NCBI GenBank assembly: GCA_964421565.1 | Contig: CAYQXJ010000016.1 | Coordinates: 1-64,000, forward strand | Source of the DNA: CAYQXJ01 sp964421565 | Lineage (GTDB): Bacteria; Planctomycetota; Brocadiia; SM23-32 | Length of the DNA: 64,000 nt | Direction: 5' to 3' | The notes under the pieces: model-generated | Databases searched by the model: none | What the model was told of the DNA's origin: nothing | Seen by the model: only the letters and a program-made list of their open reading frames with translations | Part shown: positions 25,304 to 33,937 of the stretch, one piece after another | How the letters are laid out: each line of letters opens with the position of its first letter | Numbering within the stretch: position 1 is the first letter of the stretch | Made by a program: the position numbers and the translations under genes

Positions 25304-26673
25304 GACATCCACTCCGTCTTCCGCTCGGGCGGCAATGCCGCAGGCGCGACAGCGGCACGGTGTTGATCGTGACCATGTGGGTGGTGCTGGCACTCGCCGG
25401 CCTGGTGCTGGTGTTGGCCCAGAGCATGCGCGTGGAGGCCCTGGCGTCGGCGAACCGGGCCGCCGTCGCTCGGGCGGAAGCCGCCGCCCAGGGCGCCCTG
25501 GAGTTCGCCAGGGCTGTCATAGCCGATGCCAACGGCGACGTGCAAGCCATTGAGGAGGCCGGCTGCGAGGGGCGGCGCGTCGGCGCGTCGTACTTCTGGC
25601 TGCTGCGCCCGTCGCTGGACGATGATCGCCAGCACTACTTCGGCATTCGCGACGAGGCCGCGCGCATCAACCTGAACACCGCCACCACCGACATGCTGCT
25701 GAAGTTGCCCGGCATGACCTCCGACCTGGCGGCCTCCATCGTGGACTGGCGTGACGCCGACGCCGACGTCTCTCCCGGTGGGGCGGAGAGCGAGTACTAC
25801 CTGCTGCTCAATGAGCCTTACTACTGCAAGGATGCGCCGCTGGAGGCCGTGGAGGAAGTGCTGCTGGTTCGAGGAGCCACCGCACAGATGCTCTACGGAG
25901 AGGACACGAACCGTAACGGCGTGCTGGACCCGAATGAGAACGACGGCGACGAAAGCGAACCGCCTGACAACCGCAACGGCAAGCTCGACGGCGGCTTCCT
26001 GCAATACGTCACTGTGCATAGCATCGAACCGAACGTCGCCGCCGATGGCTCTGAACGTGTGAACGTGAACGATCAGGACACTGAGGCCCTGCAGCAGGTG
26101 CTCTCGGAGGTCATACCGGGCGATCGCATCTTTATCGTTCTACAGGGCATTCGCCGCGGTCGGCCGTACCAGAACACGCTCGATTTCTACTTCCGTAGCG
26201 GGCTGACGATGGAGGAGTTCGCGCAGGTAGCCGACCGGCTGACCACGGTTGAGGAAGAACAGATCAGCGGCCTGGTGAACCTGGTTAGCGCGCCGCGGGA
26301 GGTGTTGCTCTGCCTGCCCGAGCTCGAAGAGGGCGACGTGGATGCCCTGATCAGGCGACGCGGCGACACGGACACCGATCTGACAACCATTGCCTGGGTC
26401 GCCGACGTGCTGACGGAGGCGAAGGCTGTGGCCATCGGCTCCTACATTACGGCCCGCTCGTACCAGTTCGCGGTGGACATTGTGGCGGTCAGCGGTGACG
26501 GGCGCGCCCACAGGCGTTACCGGGCGGTGCTCGATGCGTGGGAGAGTCCGGCCCGGGTGCTGCGCTGGCAGGGATTGAGCCACCTCGGCTGGCCGCTGGC
26601 ACCGGAGCTTCTGAGCAGGCTGCGCTCCGGAGATGACGAACAAATGCTGACCTCCGCGATGGGAGCGCCATGA
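25300..26673 (+). CDS. gspK: Minor pseudopilin GspK with EF-hand-like loop
   Basis: A 457-residue GspK that caps the pseudopilus. It lacks the usual Glu5 and has the hydrophobic N-helix GTVLIVTMWVVLALAGLVLVLA. A helix-hairpin-helix-like segment (INLNTATTDMLLKLPGM, about 123-139) is typical. At about 202-213 there is an EF-hand-like loop (D-x-N-x-N-G-x-x-D-x-x-E), followed by a second similar Asn/Asp element near 223. GspK is known to bind calcium in other bacteria, so these loops may do the same. It is longer than the usual 300-330 residues. Confidence 0.88.
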   Translation: MRHPLRLPLGRQCRRRDSGTVLIVTMWVVLALAGLVLVLAQSMRVEALASANRAAVARAEAAAQGALEFARAVIADANGDVQAIEEAGCEGRRVGASYFWLLRPSLDDDRQHYFGIRDEAARINLNTATTDMLLKLPGMTSDLAASIVDWRDADADVSPGGAESEYYLLLNEPYYCKDAPLEAVEEVLLVRGATAQMLYGEDTNRNGVLDPNENDGDESEPPDNRNGKLDGGFLQYVTVHSIEPNVAADGSERVNVNDQDTEALQQVLSEVIPGDRIFIVLQGIRRGRPYQNTLDFYFRSGLTMEEFAQVADRLTTVEEEQISGLVNLVSAPREVLLCLPELEEGDVDALIRRRGDTDTDLTTIAWVADVLTEAKAVAIGSYITARSYQFAVDIVAVSGDGRAHRRYRAVLDAWESPARVLRWQGLSHLGWPLAPELLSRLRSGDDEQMLTSAMGAP

Positions 26674-28046
26674 TGAACCGACGCCGCTGCACGGGGCTGG
26701 CCCTCGCCGAAGACCGCATAGTGGCCGTCGAGGTGGGCTGGGCTCATGGCAAGGCCACGGCACGGAAGGTGGCAGCCTATGGGTTCGCCCGGGGTGTGGG
26801 CTGGCACGATCGCGAGCAGCTCGGCGCCGGCCTGCGCGACTTCCTGGCGGAAGAAGGCATCGGGCGAACGGTCGTCGTCGGGCTGCCGGCCGCCTGGGTG
26901 GCCACGGCCACCTGCGACGTGCCACCTGTCAGCAGCGAGCAGTTGAGCGCGATATTGAAACTGGAGGCCGAGGAGGTTTTCTCCCTGGAGTCCGACCAGT
27001 TGGTCATCGACTGCTGCGCCGTGCCGCCCGAGGGCGAGGCCGGACCGGCTGCCCTGGTGGCCGCCAGCCGCGAACGCCTGTCCACCGTCACAGATGTGCT
27101 GCGGGGCGCAAGGCTCCGCCCTCAGGCGATCACTGTCAGCAGTGGCGTCCTCGCCCTGGCGGGCAAGGGCGGCGCCGGGGTCACGGTCACCGCCACAAGC
27201 GGCGCCTGCGAAGTGGTGCGCACGCGCGACGGAAGCGTGGACATGATGCGCCATGTTGCGGCTGGCGCGACCGGCGGGCTCCGGGCGGCCCTCGGCCACG
27301 CACTCTCGCACTCTGACGATGCGCCGGACGCTGTGGCGCTGTGGGGCTCTGCGCCTGGAGTGCGCCGTGCCTGTCGGGATGTGTGCGATGCCTCGGGCGT
27401 GGACCTGGTGGAGGAGCCGGGCCTTCCGATCGAAGGCTTGGGCACTGCGGCGACAGAGGCGGGCGTGCCCATCGGTCTGGCGGCGTCGGCGGCGGCCCTG
27501 GCCATGGCATGCCGCCGTCGCGGTACGTTGCCGTTGGACTTCCTGCACTCGCGCCTGCGTGAAGCTCGGCGGAGGCCGTGGTTGCGCCGGGCAGCATGGG
27601 GTGCGGCGGTTGTGCTGGTCATCCTTGCCGGCGTGGTGGCGCTGCTTGCCGACCAAGCAGCCCAGGCCCGGCAGGTAGAACAACTGCGTGCCCGGCTGCA
27701 GCAGATGGAGCCCTCCATCCAGGCAGCCCGCGAGGTCGTCGACAGCGTGAACATGGCACGGGGCTGGTACGACCGCAGGCCTCAGTTTCTGGATTGCTTG
27801 GTTGCCCTCACGGTCTCGTTTCCCGAGCAGGGCCGCATCTGGGCCACGAGTCTCGCCGTCCGGGAGGACATGCAGGGAGTGCTCTCCGGCAAGGCGCAGG
27901 GCGAGCGGCTGGTCCTATCGCTGCTCGATGCCATGAAGGCGTCCGGAGAGTTCAGCGAGGCGAAGCTTCTGTTCATCAGGGAGAGCCGAGACGACCAGAT
28001 GGGCAGTGCCTTCGCCGTTGCGTTCACCTACAAGGGAGGCGATTGA
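26670..28046 (+). CDS. gspL: GspL-like assembly protein (PilM-PilN fusion type)
   Basis: A 458-residue GspL-type protein. The N-terminal cytoplasmic actin-like half (about 1-290, LALAEDRIVAVEVGWAHG, VVVGLPAAW) corresponds to PilM and binds the ATPase. A membrane helix follows (about 306-327), then a periplasmic coiled coil and ferredoxin-like domain corresponding to PilN (LSFPEQGRIWATSL). It joins the ATPase to the envelope platform. ATGA overlap with gspK; gspM follows after 3 bases. Confidence 0.85.
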   Translation: MMNRRRCTGLALAEDRIVAVEVGWAHGKATARKVAAYGFARGVGWHDREQLGAGLRDFLAEEGIGRTVVVGLPAAWVATATCDVPPVSSEQLSAILKLEAEEVFSLESDQLVIDCCAVPPEGEAGPAALVAASRERLSTVTDVLRGARLRPQAITVSSGVLALAGKGGAGVTVTATSGACEVVRTRDGSVDMMRHVAAGATGGLRAALGHALSHSDDAPDAVALWGSAPGVRRACRDVCDASGVDLVEEPGLPIEGLGTAATEAGVPIGLAASAAALAMACRRRGTLPLDFLHSRLREARRRPWLRRAAWGAAVVLVILAGVVALLADQAAQARQVEQLRARLQQMEPSIQAAREVVDSVNMARGWYDRRPQFLDCLVALTVSFPEQGRIWATSLAVREDMQGVLSGKAQGERLVLSLLDAMKASGEFSEAKLLFIRESRDDQMGSAFAVAFTYKGGD

Positions 28047-28049
28047 CCG

Positions 28050-28613
28050 ATGCGACTGTCAAGACGCGAAACCTACATCGGCGCTGTCGCGCTGGCGGCC
28101 GTCGCCCTGCTGGTCGCAGACCATTACGCCATCTCGCCCCTGTTGGAGCGGGGGCGCGAGTTGGAGAGCGAACGTCAACAGCTTGCGCGGAGCTTTCAGG
28201 ACGCAGAGGCCCTGTTCGCGCGTCGGCGATTGATGGATCGCAAGTGGCAGCAGATGACTACCGGCGGGCTGAGCGCTGAGCCCGGACGAGCCGAAAGCCT
28301 GCTGCTCCACGCCCTGCGCGATTGGGCGCAGCAGACGGGTTTGGCCCTGGTCTCGCTGAAGCCCGAGCGTTCCGAGCACGAGAAGGGGCTCAGCGAAGTG
28401 ACCGTGCTGGCATCCGGCACTGGCCGCATGAGCGCCGTTGGCCAGTTCCTGTGGCTGGTGGAGACGGCCGAGCTGCCCTTGCGCCTTGGCGACCTGCAAC
28501 TCGGGGCTCGCAGGGAAGGCACCGATGATCTGTCTCTGCAGTTGCGGCTTTCAACGATCTACCTGTCGGGCGAGTCGTCTGCGATGGCCTCAGCCGAAGG
28601 AGTTGCGCCATGA
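28050..28613 (+). CDS. gspM: GspM-like (PilO-type) assembly protein
   Basis: A 187-residue bitopic protein: a short cytoplasmic start, a membrane helix (about 9-25, YIGAVALAAVALLVADHY), a coiled coil (ERGRELESERQQLARSFQDAEALFARR) and a ferredoxin-like periplasmic domain. This order is that of GspM/PilO. The sequence is divergent, so the assignment rests partly on position between gspL and the GspC-like gene. Confidence 0.75.
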   Translation: MRLSRRETYIGAVALAAVALLVADHYAISPLLERGRELESERQQLARSFQDAEALFARRRLMDRKWQQMTTGGLSAEPGRAESLLLHALRDWAQQTGLALVSLKPERSEHEKGLSEVTVLASGTGRMSAVGQFLWLVETAELPLRLGDLQLGARREGTDDLSLQLRLSTIYLSGESSAMASAEGVAP

Positions 28614-29137
28614 GGCGAGACATCAGCCCAGACCTGATTGTGGTCTTCTGCCTTTTCTGCGCCGCATGGCCGGCGGCGATGGCTTTAGCGCAACAGCATA
28701 AGCCATGGAGCGAGTACGAGGTGCTGGTCACGCACAACATGTTCACCAGCAGCCGAGGGACCCCCCTTGCCGTAGCCGCGCAGCCCGCAGATGTCCCGCC
28801 GCCTCCCCCGCCGGAGAGTTACATCGTGCTGCGCGGAGCGGTGGGCATCGACGGGCGATTCGTCGCCGTCTTCGAGGACATGCGATCGGGCGAGGTGCTC
28901 CACGTGGCTGCCGATGAGGAACTGTTCTCCGGCCGCATCGCGAGCGTCGACCTCGACGCAGTGGTCTACGCTTGCGAGCAAGGTGAGCTGCGGGTGGCGA
29001 TAGGCGAGAGCCTGGCCCGGGGGGCAACTCCCGGTGGCCCGGGCGCCATGCCTGCGACGGTGACGCCGGCCACTGGCGAGGCGTCAGATATCCTGGAACG
29101 GCTCCGCCGCAGACGACAAAGTCAATTGGAACAATGA
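28610..29137 (+). CDS. GspC/PilP-like periplasmic protein
   Basis: A 175-residue protein with a cleavable-looking signal peptide (LIVVFCLFCAAWPAAMALAQ) and a small beta domain. The domain runs ESYIVLRGAVGIDGRFVAVFEDMRSGEVLHVAADEELFSGRIASVDLDAVVY, the pattern of the homology region of GspC and of PilP that contacts the secretin. The absence of an obvious membrane anchor is closer to PilP than to classical GspC. It sits directly before gspD with an ATGA overlap, which supports a connecting role. Confidence 0.7.
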   Translation: MRRDISPDLIVVFCLFCAAWPAAMALAQQHKPWSEYEVLVTHNMFTSSRGTPLAVAAQPADVPPPPPPESYIVLRGAVGIDGRFVAVFEDMRSGEVLHVAADEELFSGRIASVDLDAVVYACEQGELRVAIGESLARGATPGGPGAMPATVTPATGEASDILERLRRRRQSQLEQ

Positions 29138-31260
29138 GGGCGATAATGCATGCCACGTGTTCGTTCATCCTACTGTTGGCCGGCCGTGCGTGGTGGATGC
29201 TCGCGACGGCCGTCCTGCTTGCCGTAGTGCCGCCCGGCGTCGGACTGGCGGGCGAGCCCGCTGTCGAACCGGCGCAACCGGCCGCCGAGCGCTCTGCGCA
29301 GGAGGGCATACTGCTGAACTTCCGCGATGTGCCGCTGCCGGTGGTGTTGGAGCACCTTTCCGAGGAGGCCGGGCTCATTGTCGTCGAGGAAGCGGCCGTC
29401 CAGGGCCGCGTCACGGTGATGAGTCGGCAGCCTCTGTCGGTGCCGGAGGCCGTTTCGTTGCTCAACACGGTGCTGGCGGAATCGGGCTACGCTGCCCTGC
29501 GCACCGGGCGCGTGCTGAGAATCGTCGCCCTTGAGGAGGCCAAGAGGCGGAATGTGCCCGTGCACTCCGGCAGTGACCCGGATGCCATCGCGCCCACGGA
29601 TGACGTCATCACCCAGATCATTCCCCTCAAGTTCGCAGACGCGACGCAGGTAAGAGAGGACCTGGCGTCACTGGTGCCCGGCTACGCCGATTTCACTGCA
29701 AACGCCAGCAGCAACGCCCTGATCCTGACCGACACAGGTGCCAACGTGCGACGCATCGTCGAAATAGTGCGTGCGCTCGACACGCATATGGCAACCGTGG
29801 CGGAGGTTCGCGTCTTTGCGCTGACATACGCCAACGCGACGGACGCCGCGCGGTTGATCAATGCACTGTTTGAGGAGACTGAGGGGGTCAGAACCCAGCG
29901 GGGAGACAATCCGTTCACCCGCATGCGGCAGTTCTTCCGCGGTCCCGGGGGCTCCGGCGGTGACGACGAGCAGGCCGTGAGCCGGGCGCCGCAGGTGGTC
30001 GCCGCCGCCGATGAGCGTACCAATACCGTTGTCGTCAGCGGCCCGTCGGACACGCTCTCCGTCGTCGAAGCCGTCTTGCAGCAGCTTGACGCCAACCCCG
30101 TTGAGGAGGAGGCCGTGCTGGTCTTCAGCCTGCGCAACGCGACCGCCACGAACGTGGCCGAGGTGCTGAACAATCTGTTTGGCGCGGCTGAGGAGGGCTC
30201 CCGCGCTCTGCGCACCACAGGCCAGCAGGGGGGGGAGCGGCAGGGGCCGTTCGCCAGGATGGCCCAGCAGGCTTCTGCCGCGGTGGAGGCCACCGGAGGG
30301 CTTGCCGGCGGAGTATACGCTGTCGCCGACGAGGACACTAACTCCCTGCTTGTCCTGACGGCGCCTACGAACCTCGAACGGCTGCACGCGATACTGAACG
30401 AGCTTGACCGGCCAATACCCCAGGTTCTGATCAAGGTGCTGCTGGCCGAGGTCACCTGGAGCGACACGGACGACATCGGCGTGGAGTTCTCCGTCCTCGA
30501 CACCGAGGCCGATGGCGACCAGGTGAACCTTTTCAGCGATTTCGGCGTCGAGGATGCGGAGGGCGGGTTCATCTACCGCATGGTGCAGGGCGACGTGACG
30601 CTCACCCTGCGGCTGCTGGAGGAGCTGGGCAAACTCGACATCCTCTCTCGGCCCCACATACTGGCCAGTGACAACCAGACGGCCAGGATCACGGTCGGCC
30701 AGGAGGTGCCGTTCATCACCAATACGCGCACGACGGAGACGGGCCAGACCATCAACACTATCCAGTACGAGGACATCGGCATTATCCTCGAAGTGACGCC
30801 CCACATGAACCCTGAAGGGCTCGTAATCATGGACGTCTACCCCGAGATATCGGCCATCACGGGCGACACCGTACCGATATCGGAGACGGTGCAGGCGGCC
30901 GTGTTCGCCAAGCGGTCGGCCCAGACGCGCATCGCCATACGGGACGGGCAGACCATCGTTATAGGGGGCCTGATCGAAGACCGCAAGACCGATACCGTGC
31001 GCCAGGTGCCGATCCTGGGGCGGATACCGTTGCTCGGAGCGCTGTTCCGGCGAACGATATCCACAAAGGAGAAGACCGAGCTGCTCATCTTCCTCACTCC
31101 GCATGTGGCGCAGGAGGCCGGCTTGCTCGAGGCCATGTCGGCTGACGAACTGGACGGCGCGGAGCAACTGAAGGGGGCGGTCAGTCCAGGCCGTTTCGAT
31201 TCTCACCTGCAGGGCATGAAGCGCGGCGCCGCCCCGCCGCCGGAGGCGGAGACGCCGTGA
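29134..31260 (+). CDS. gspD: Type II secretion secretin GspD
   Basis: A 708-residue secretin, the outer-membrane channel. A signal peptide (about 10-35) is followed by the N0 domain (LLNFRDVPLPVVLEHLSEEAGL), three N/KH domains (ITQIIPLKFADATQVREDL; VRVFALTYANATDAARLIN; VLVFSLRNATATNVAEVLN) and the secretin core (VGQEVPFITN, IGGLIEDRKT, VPILGRIPLLGALFRRT, TELLIFLTPHV). It is the last gene of the locus, separated from a convergent gene by a hairpin. A pilotin and a GspO peptidase are not seen in the window. Confidence 0.96.
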   Translation: MRAIMHATCSFILLLAGRAWWMLATAVLLAVVPPGVGLAGEPAVEPAQPAAERSAQEGILLNFRDVPLPVVLEHLSEEAGLIVVEEAAVQGRVTVMSRQPLSVPEAVSLLNTVLAESGYAALRTGRVLRIVALEEAKRRNVPVHSGSDPDAIAPTDDVITQIIPLKFADATQVREDLASLVPGYADFTANASSNALILTDTGANVRRIVEIVRALDTHMATVAEVRVFALTYANATDAARLINALFEETEGVRTQRGDNPFTRMRQFFRGPGGSGGDDEQAVSRAPQVVAAADERTNTVVVSGPSDTLSVVEAVLQQLDANPVEEEAVLVFSLRNATATNVAEVLNNLFGAAEEGSRALRTTGQQGGERQGPFARMAQQASAAVEATGGLAGGVYAVADEDTNSLLVLTAPTNLERLHAILNELDRPIPQVLIKVLLAEVTWSDTDDIGVEFSVLDTEADGDQVNLFSDFGVEDAEGGFIYRMVQGDVTLTLRLLEELGKLDILSRPHILASDNQTARITVGQEVPFITNTRTTETGQTINTIQYEDIGIILEVTPHMNPEGLVIMDVYPEISAITGDTVPISETVQAAVFAKRSAQTRIAIRDGQTIVIGGLIEDRKTDTVRQVPILGRIPLLGALFRRTISTKEKTELLIFLTPHVAQEAGLLEAMSADELDGAEQLKGAVSPGRFDSHLQGMKRGAAPPPEAETP

Positions 31261-31325
31261 AGGTGCAACGCCCGGCCACGGCGGCGTTGCCGCAACCGCC
31301 ATGCAAGGCAGGGCGGCCGTTGAGC

Positions 31326-31345
31326 GGGGGCGAGATCCGGCCCCC
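31326..31345. terminator. Hairpin between gspD and the convergent sialidase-like gene
   Basis: GGGGGC (31326-31331) pairs with GCCCCC (31340-31345) around an 8-base loop. Only two T follow, so it may be a weak two-way terminator. Confidence 0.4.
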
Positions 31346-31357
31346 CTTACGGGCGTG

Positions 31358-32479
31358 TCACTGCCCGTTGCCGATCCGATCCACGCCGAACCGAGCGTAG
31401 ACCAACTCCTCGTGATAGGTGGTGTCGTCGGTGCCCCGCTCGTAGACGAGGTGGACGTTGCCGTGGGCGTCTACCGCCAGGTCGCTGTAGCCCACGGGGC
31501 CGGCATGCACCAGAAGTTTCCACGGCCAGCTCGCCGCCCCGTCCTTGCTCAGCCAGGCAGTTATGTCGCGACGGGCGCGGGCGTCGTAGGGTCGGGGGTG
31601 CCTGGCCGAACGGTCGGGCAGCGAGAGGACGAGCCACGGCTTCCCGTCCGCTCCCGTGCCGGGGGCACTTCCCAGGCCGCCGTGGCACTTCGGGGCCGGC
31701 AACTCGTGGACGGCACACAGGTCGCCCCAGCTCTGGCCGGCATCCGTGCTAATGGCGGCGAAACGGTACCCTTCGGAGCCGGTCGAGTTGCGGAAGTTGA
31801 AGTACACGCGCCCCGGCGCCAGCTCGGCCATCACGAACTCGCGCTTGTGGGTAGTGTGCCCGTGCGCACCAAGTCGCCATTCGGCGCCGCCGTCGTCGCT
31901 CAAGAGGACGCACGAACGCCGGTGGCTCTCGCTGCCCACGACGCCGACGGAGTAGCCGCCCTGGATGACCAGCCGTCCGCTGAGAAGCTGGACGCCGTGC
32001 ACGCCGTTGCCCGTGGTGGCGCTGTAGACGCCCTCCGGAAAGGGCAGAGGAACGGGCTGCGGTTCGCTCCACGTGATTCCGTCATCGTCGCTGACCAATA
32101 CGTGGTCGAGGTAGCCCCGTTCGGCAAGCTCGTGGTAGGGGGTGGTGGAGACGCACTCCTGCGCCTGCTGCGGCGGCATGTCGCCGGGCCAGAACCGGCA
32201 GAACTTCAGTATGTGACTGCTATTCTGGTCCACTACCACCGGGCCGCTGTGGATGTCGATGCCCTCCCGCGCGAGAATGCTGCGCATCTCGGACCAGGTG
32301 GCGCCTCCGTCGGCGCTGCGCCACATAACCATCTCGGTCTCGTGGCCGAAATCGTGCGCCGAGCCGTGGCGCAACCCGGCGAAGGCCAGAATGCTCCCTC
32401 CTGGGGTCAGCGTCATCGACGGGATACGGCAGACGTACTGCGGCGCCACCGTCCGGCTGAACAGAACTGTCTCGTGCAT
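31358..32479 (-). CDS. Sialidase-like BNR beta-propeller protein
   Basis: A 373-residue protein with a six-bladed propeller pattern. An Arg-Ile-Pro element near the N-terminus (CRIPSM) and at least five Asp-boxes (S-x-D-G-G-x-[TS]-W types: SADGGATW, SDDDGITW, SDDGGAEW, STDAGQSW, SKDGAASW) are seen. Catalytic Arg and Asp could be those of an exo-sialidase, but no signal peptide is present and the family also covers non-sialidase carbohydrate enzymes. The gene is single, converging with the T2SS genes. Confidence 0.8.
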   Translation of the reverse strand: MHETVLFSRTVAPQYVCRIPSMTLTPGGSILAFAGLRHGSAHDFGHETEMVMWRSADGGATWSEMRSILAREGIDIHSGPVVVDQNSSHILKFCRFWPGDMPPQQAQECVSTTPYHELAERGYLDHVLVSDDDGITWSEPQPVPLPFPEGVYSATTGNGVHGVQLLSGRLVIQGGYSVGVVGSESHRRSCVLLSDDGGAEWRLGAHGHTTHKREFVMAELAPGRVYFNFRNSTGSEGYRFAAISTDAGQSWGDLCAVHELPAPKCHGGLGSAPGTGADGKPWLVLSLPDRSARHPRPYDARARRDITAWLSKDGAASWPWKLLVHAGPVGYSDLAVDAHGNVHLVYERGTDDTTYHEELVYARFGVDRIGNGQ

Positions 32480-32670
32480 GATGAAACTCTCCCCTTCCCT
32501 GAGGTCGCCCGGCCGACAGGAGGGGCCACGGTTCCCGGACCGAACGAGTGCTCGTTAGACGAACGGTAGCGGAATTCGGCAGGGCTTAAAAGACAGCACC
32601 CACGCAGGTGGGGCCGAAGCCGAACGCTGCTGAACTCCCCGCTGTCAGGAACGGGCCGTTGGTAAGCGGC

Positions 32671-32699
32671 TTAACAGTGGTCTGCGGCCGCGCTATATT
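32671..32699 (+). promoter_or_regulatory. Promoter upstream of the creatininase-family gene
   Basis: TTAACA (32671-32676), 17 bp, TATATT (32694-32699). Transcription would start near 32706, giving a 190-base leader that includes the GNAT remnant. The preceding 32480-32670 shows nothing recognisable. Confidence 0.55.
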
Positions 32700-32737
32700 C
32701 CGCCTGCTAAGGCAATCTTCACGGACAGGAACACGGT

Positions 32738-32869
32738 ATGTCTCGGGTGCTGACCATCGGCATGCGTTGCGAGGCCCGTCAGCGCCAGGATCCGTGGCGA
32801 GACGGCCAGTGGCGCGACAGCTGCGCGTACGCTATCCTCGAGCAGGAATGGAGGATCTCGAGCGAGTAG
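32738..32869 (+). pseudogene. C-terminal remnant of a GNAT acetyltransferase
   Basis: A 43-codon frame starting at ATG 32738. Its translation (GMRCEARQRQDPWRDGQWRD, then AYAILEQEWR) resembles the last strand and tail of RimJ/RimL-type GNAT enzymes (GFREEGRLRE..WRDGRW.D..., ending with EW). The frame is open upstream only to a TAA at 32708-32710, so the acetyl-CoA-binding core is absent. I read this as a decayed fragment, though a translated small peptide cannot be excluded because it lies in the leader of the next gene. Confidence 0.45.
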
Positions 32870-32894
32870 CCGTGCGCGCGAGGAGTAAGTGAAC

Positions 32895-33650
32895 ATGGAC
32901 GAGAAGGTCCTTTACGCCGAACTGACGCCGCCGGAGTTCGAGGAGCGCCTGGCCGAGGCGCCGATCGCTTACCTGCCCCTGGGGACACTGGAATGGCACG
33001 GCGCACACCTGCCGCTCGGCTCGGACGGGCTCCAGTCCCAGGGCTTCTTCGTCGAGCTGGCGCGGGAGGTCGGCGGCGTCGTCTTGCCCAAGCTCTTTGT
33101 TGGCCCCGACTACTTCCACCAGACCATTGATGGCCGCGACTACTACGGTATGGACATCCTCGCTGTCAAAGGTCAACCGCCGCAGCAGCTTCCGGGGAGC
33201 GCTTACTTCGCACCCAATGACCTGTTCAAGGCGCTGCTCGAGGCAATCCTTAAGCAGCTCCGCCGGGCCGGCTTTCGCATTGTGGTGAGGCACGGCCACG
33301 GGCCGTCGACAGACATGTTCCGCGACCACTTCATGCCAAGGGAAGACGATTTCGGCCTGCGACTCGTCCACTGCTGGTGCTGGGCCGACGAAGGAGGCGA
33401 CGAGGATATGGGCATCCAGACCGACCACGCGGCGGCCAACGAAACGAGCCTGGTCATGGCGCTGCGCCCTGACCTTGTGCAGATGGAGAACCTACCGAGC
33501 GATCCGGCAGTCTGGCCTGTGGGGGTGCATGGTAAGGACCCGCGTGTGCATGCCTCCGCCGATGTGGGCCAACGGGCCATCTGCATGCAAACGGAGCGCA
33601 TGGCGGGCCTGCTCCGCAAGGCTCTGTGCGAACTCGACGCGGAAGGTTAA
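32895..33650 (+). CDS. Creatininase family amidohydrolase
   Basis: A 251-residue member of the creatininase family, metal-dependent amidases that also include mycofactocin and riboflavin-related enzymes. The signature LPLGTLEWHGAHLPLGSD supplies Glu, His and Asp ligands. A second cluster RHGHGPS replaces the usual GNGGH-type motif, and the HAAANETSLVMALRPDLV helix (Glu) is present. ATG 32895 is chosen, with AGGAG 9 bases upstream; GTG 32889 is a less likely alternative. The gene stands alone, before a tRNA on the other strand. The substrate is unknown. Confidence 0.85.
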   Translation: MDEKVLYAELTPPEFEERLAEAPIAYLPLGTLEWHGAHLPLGSDGLQSQGFFVELAREVGGVVLPKLFVGPDYFHQTIDGRDYYGMDILAVKGQPPQQLPGSAYFAPNDLFKALLEAILKQLRRAGFRIVVRHGHGPSTDMFRDHFMPREDDFGLRLVHCWCWADEGGDEDMGIQTDHAAANETSLVMALRPDLVQMENLPSDPAVWPVGVHGKDPRVHASADVGQRAICMQTERMAGLLRKALCELDAEG

Positions 33651-33675
33651 CCGCGAGCTGCAAGGTACACAATAG

Positions 33676-33751
33676 TGGTGGGCGCAGCAGGACTCGAACC
33701 TGCGACTTCTACCGTGTGAAGGTAGCGCTCTCGCCACTGAGCTATGCGCCC
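33676..33751 (-). tRNA. tRNA-Val(CAC)
   Basis: A 76-base cloverleaf with CCA encoded. The acceptor stem pairs GGGCGCA with TGCGCCC, the T loop reads GGTTCGAGTCC, and the anticodon stem CTACC/GGTAG encloses TTCACAC with anticodon CAC (valine, GTG codons). A TTGACT-TAGCAT promoter precedes it. Confidence 0.95.
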
Positions 33752-33763
33752 ACCGACACAGCG

Positions 33764-33792
33764 ATGCTATCAGGGCTGGCCTGCCAAGTCAA
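33764..33792 (-). promoter_or_regulatory. Promoter of tRNA-Val
   Basis: TTGACT (33787-33792), 17 bp, TAGCAT (33764-33769) on the minus strand, 12 bases before the tRNA. Confidence 0.55.
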
Positions 33793-33937
33793 CTGCGGCG
33801 GCGGCTCGAATGGTTGGTGGTTTCTGGTGCGGGGGAGCAGAGTCGCGCTCCGGGCTTCAGCGCCGGATTGCCAGCCGTTTCTTCTCGCCGCCCGGACAGA
33901 TGCCTGCCGTCTTTGTCGTTGTTTCAGGGCTCGGGAT

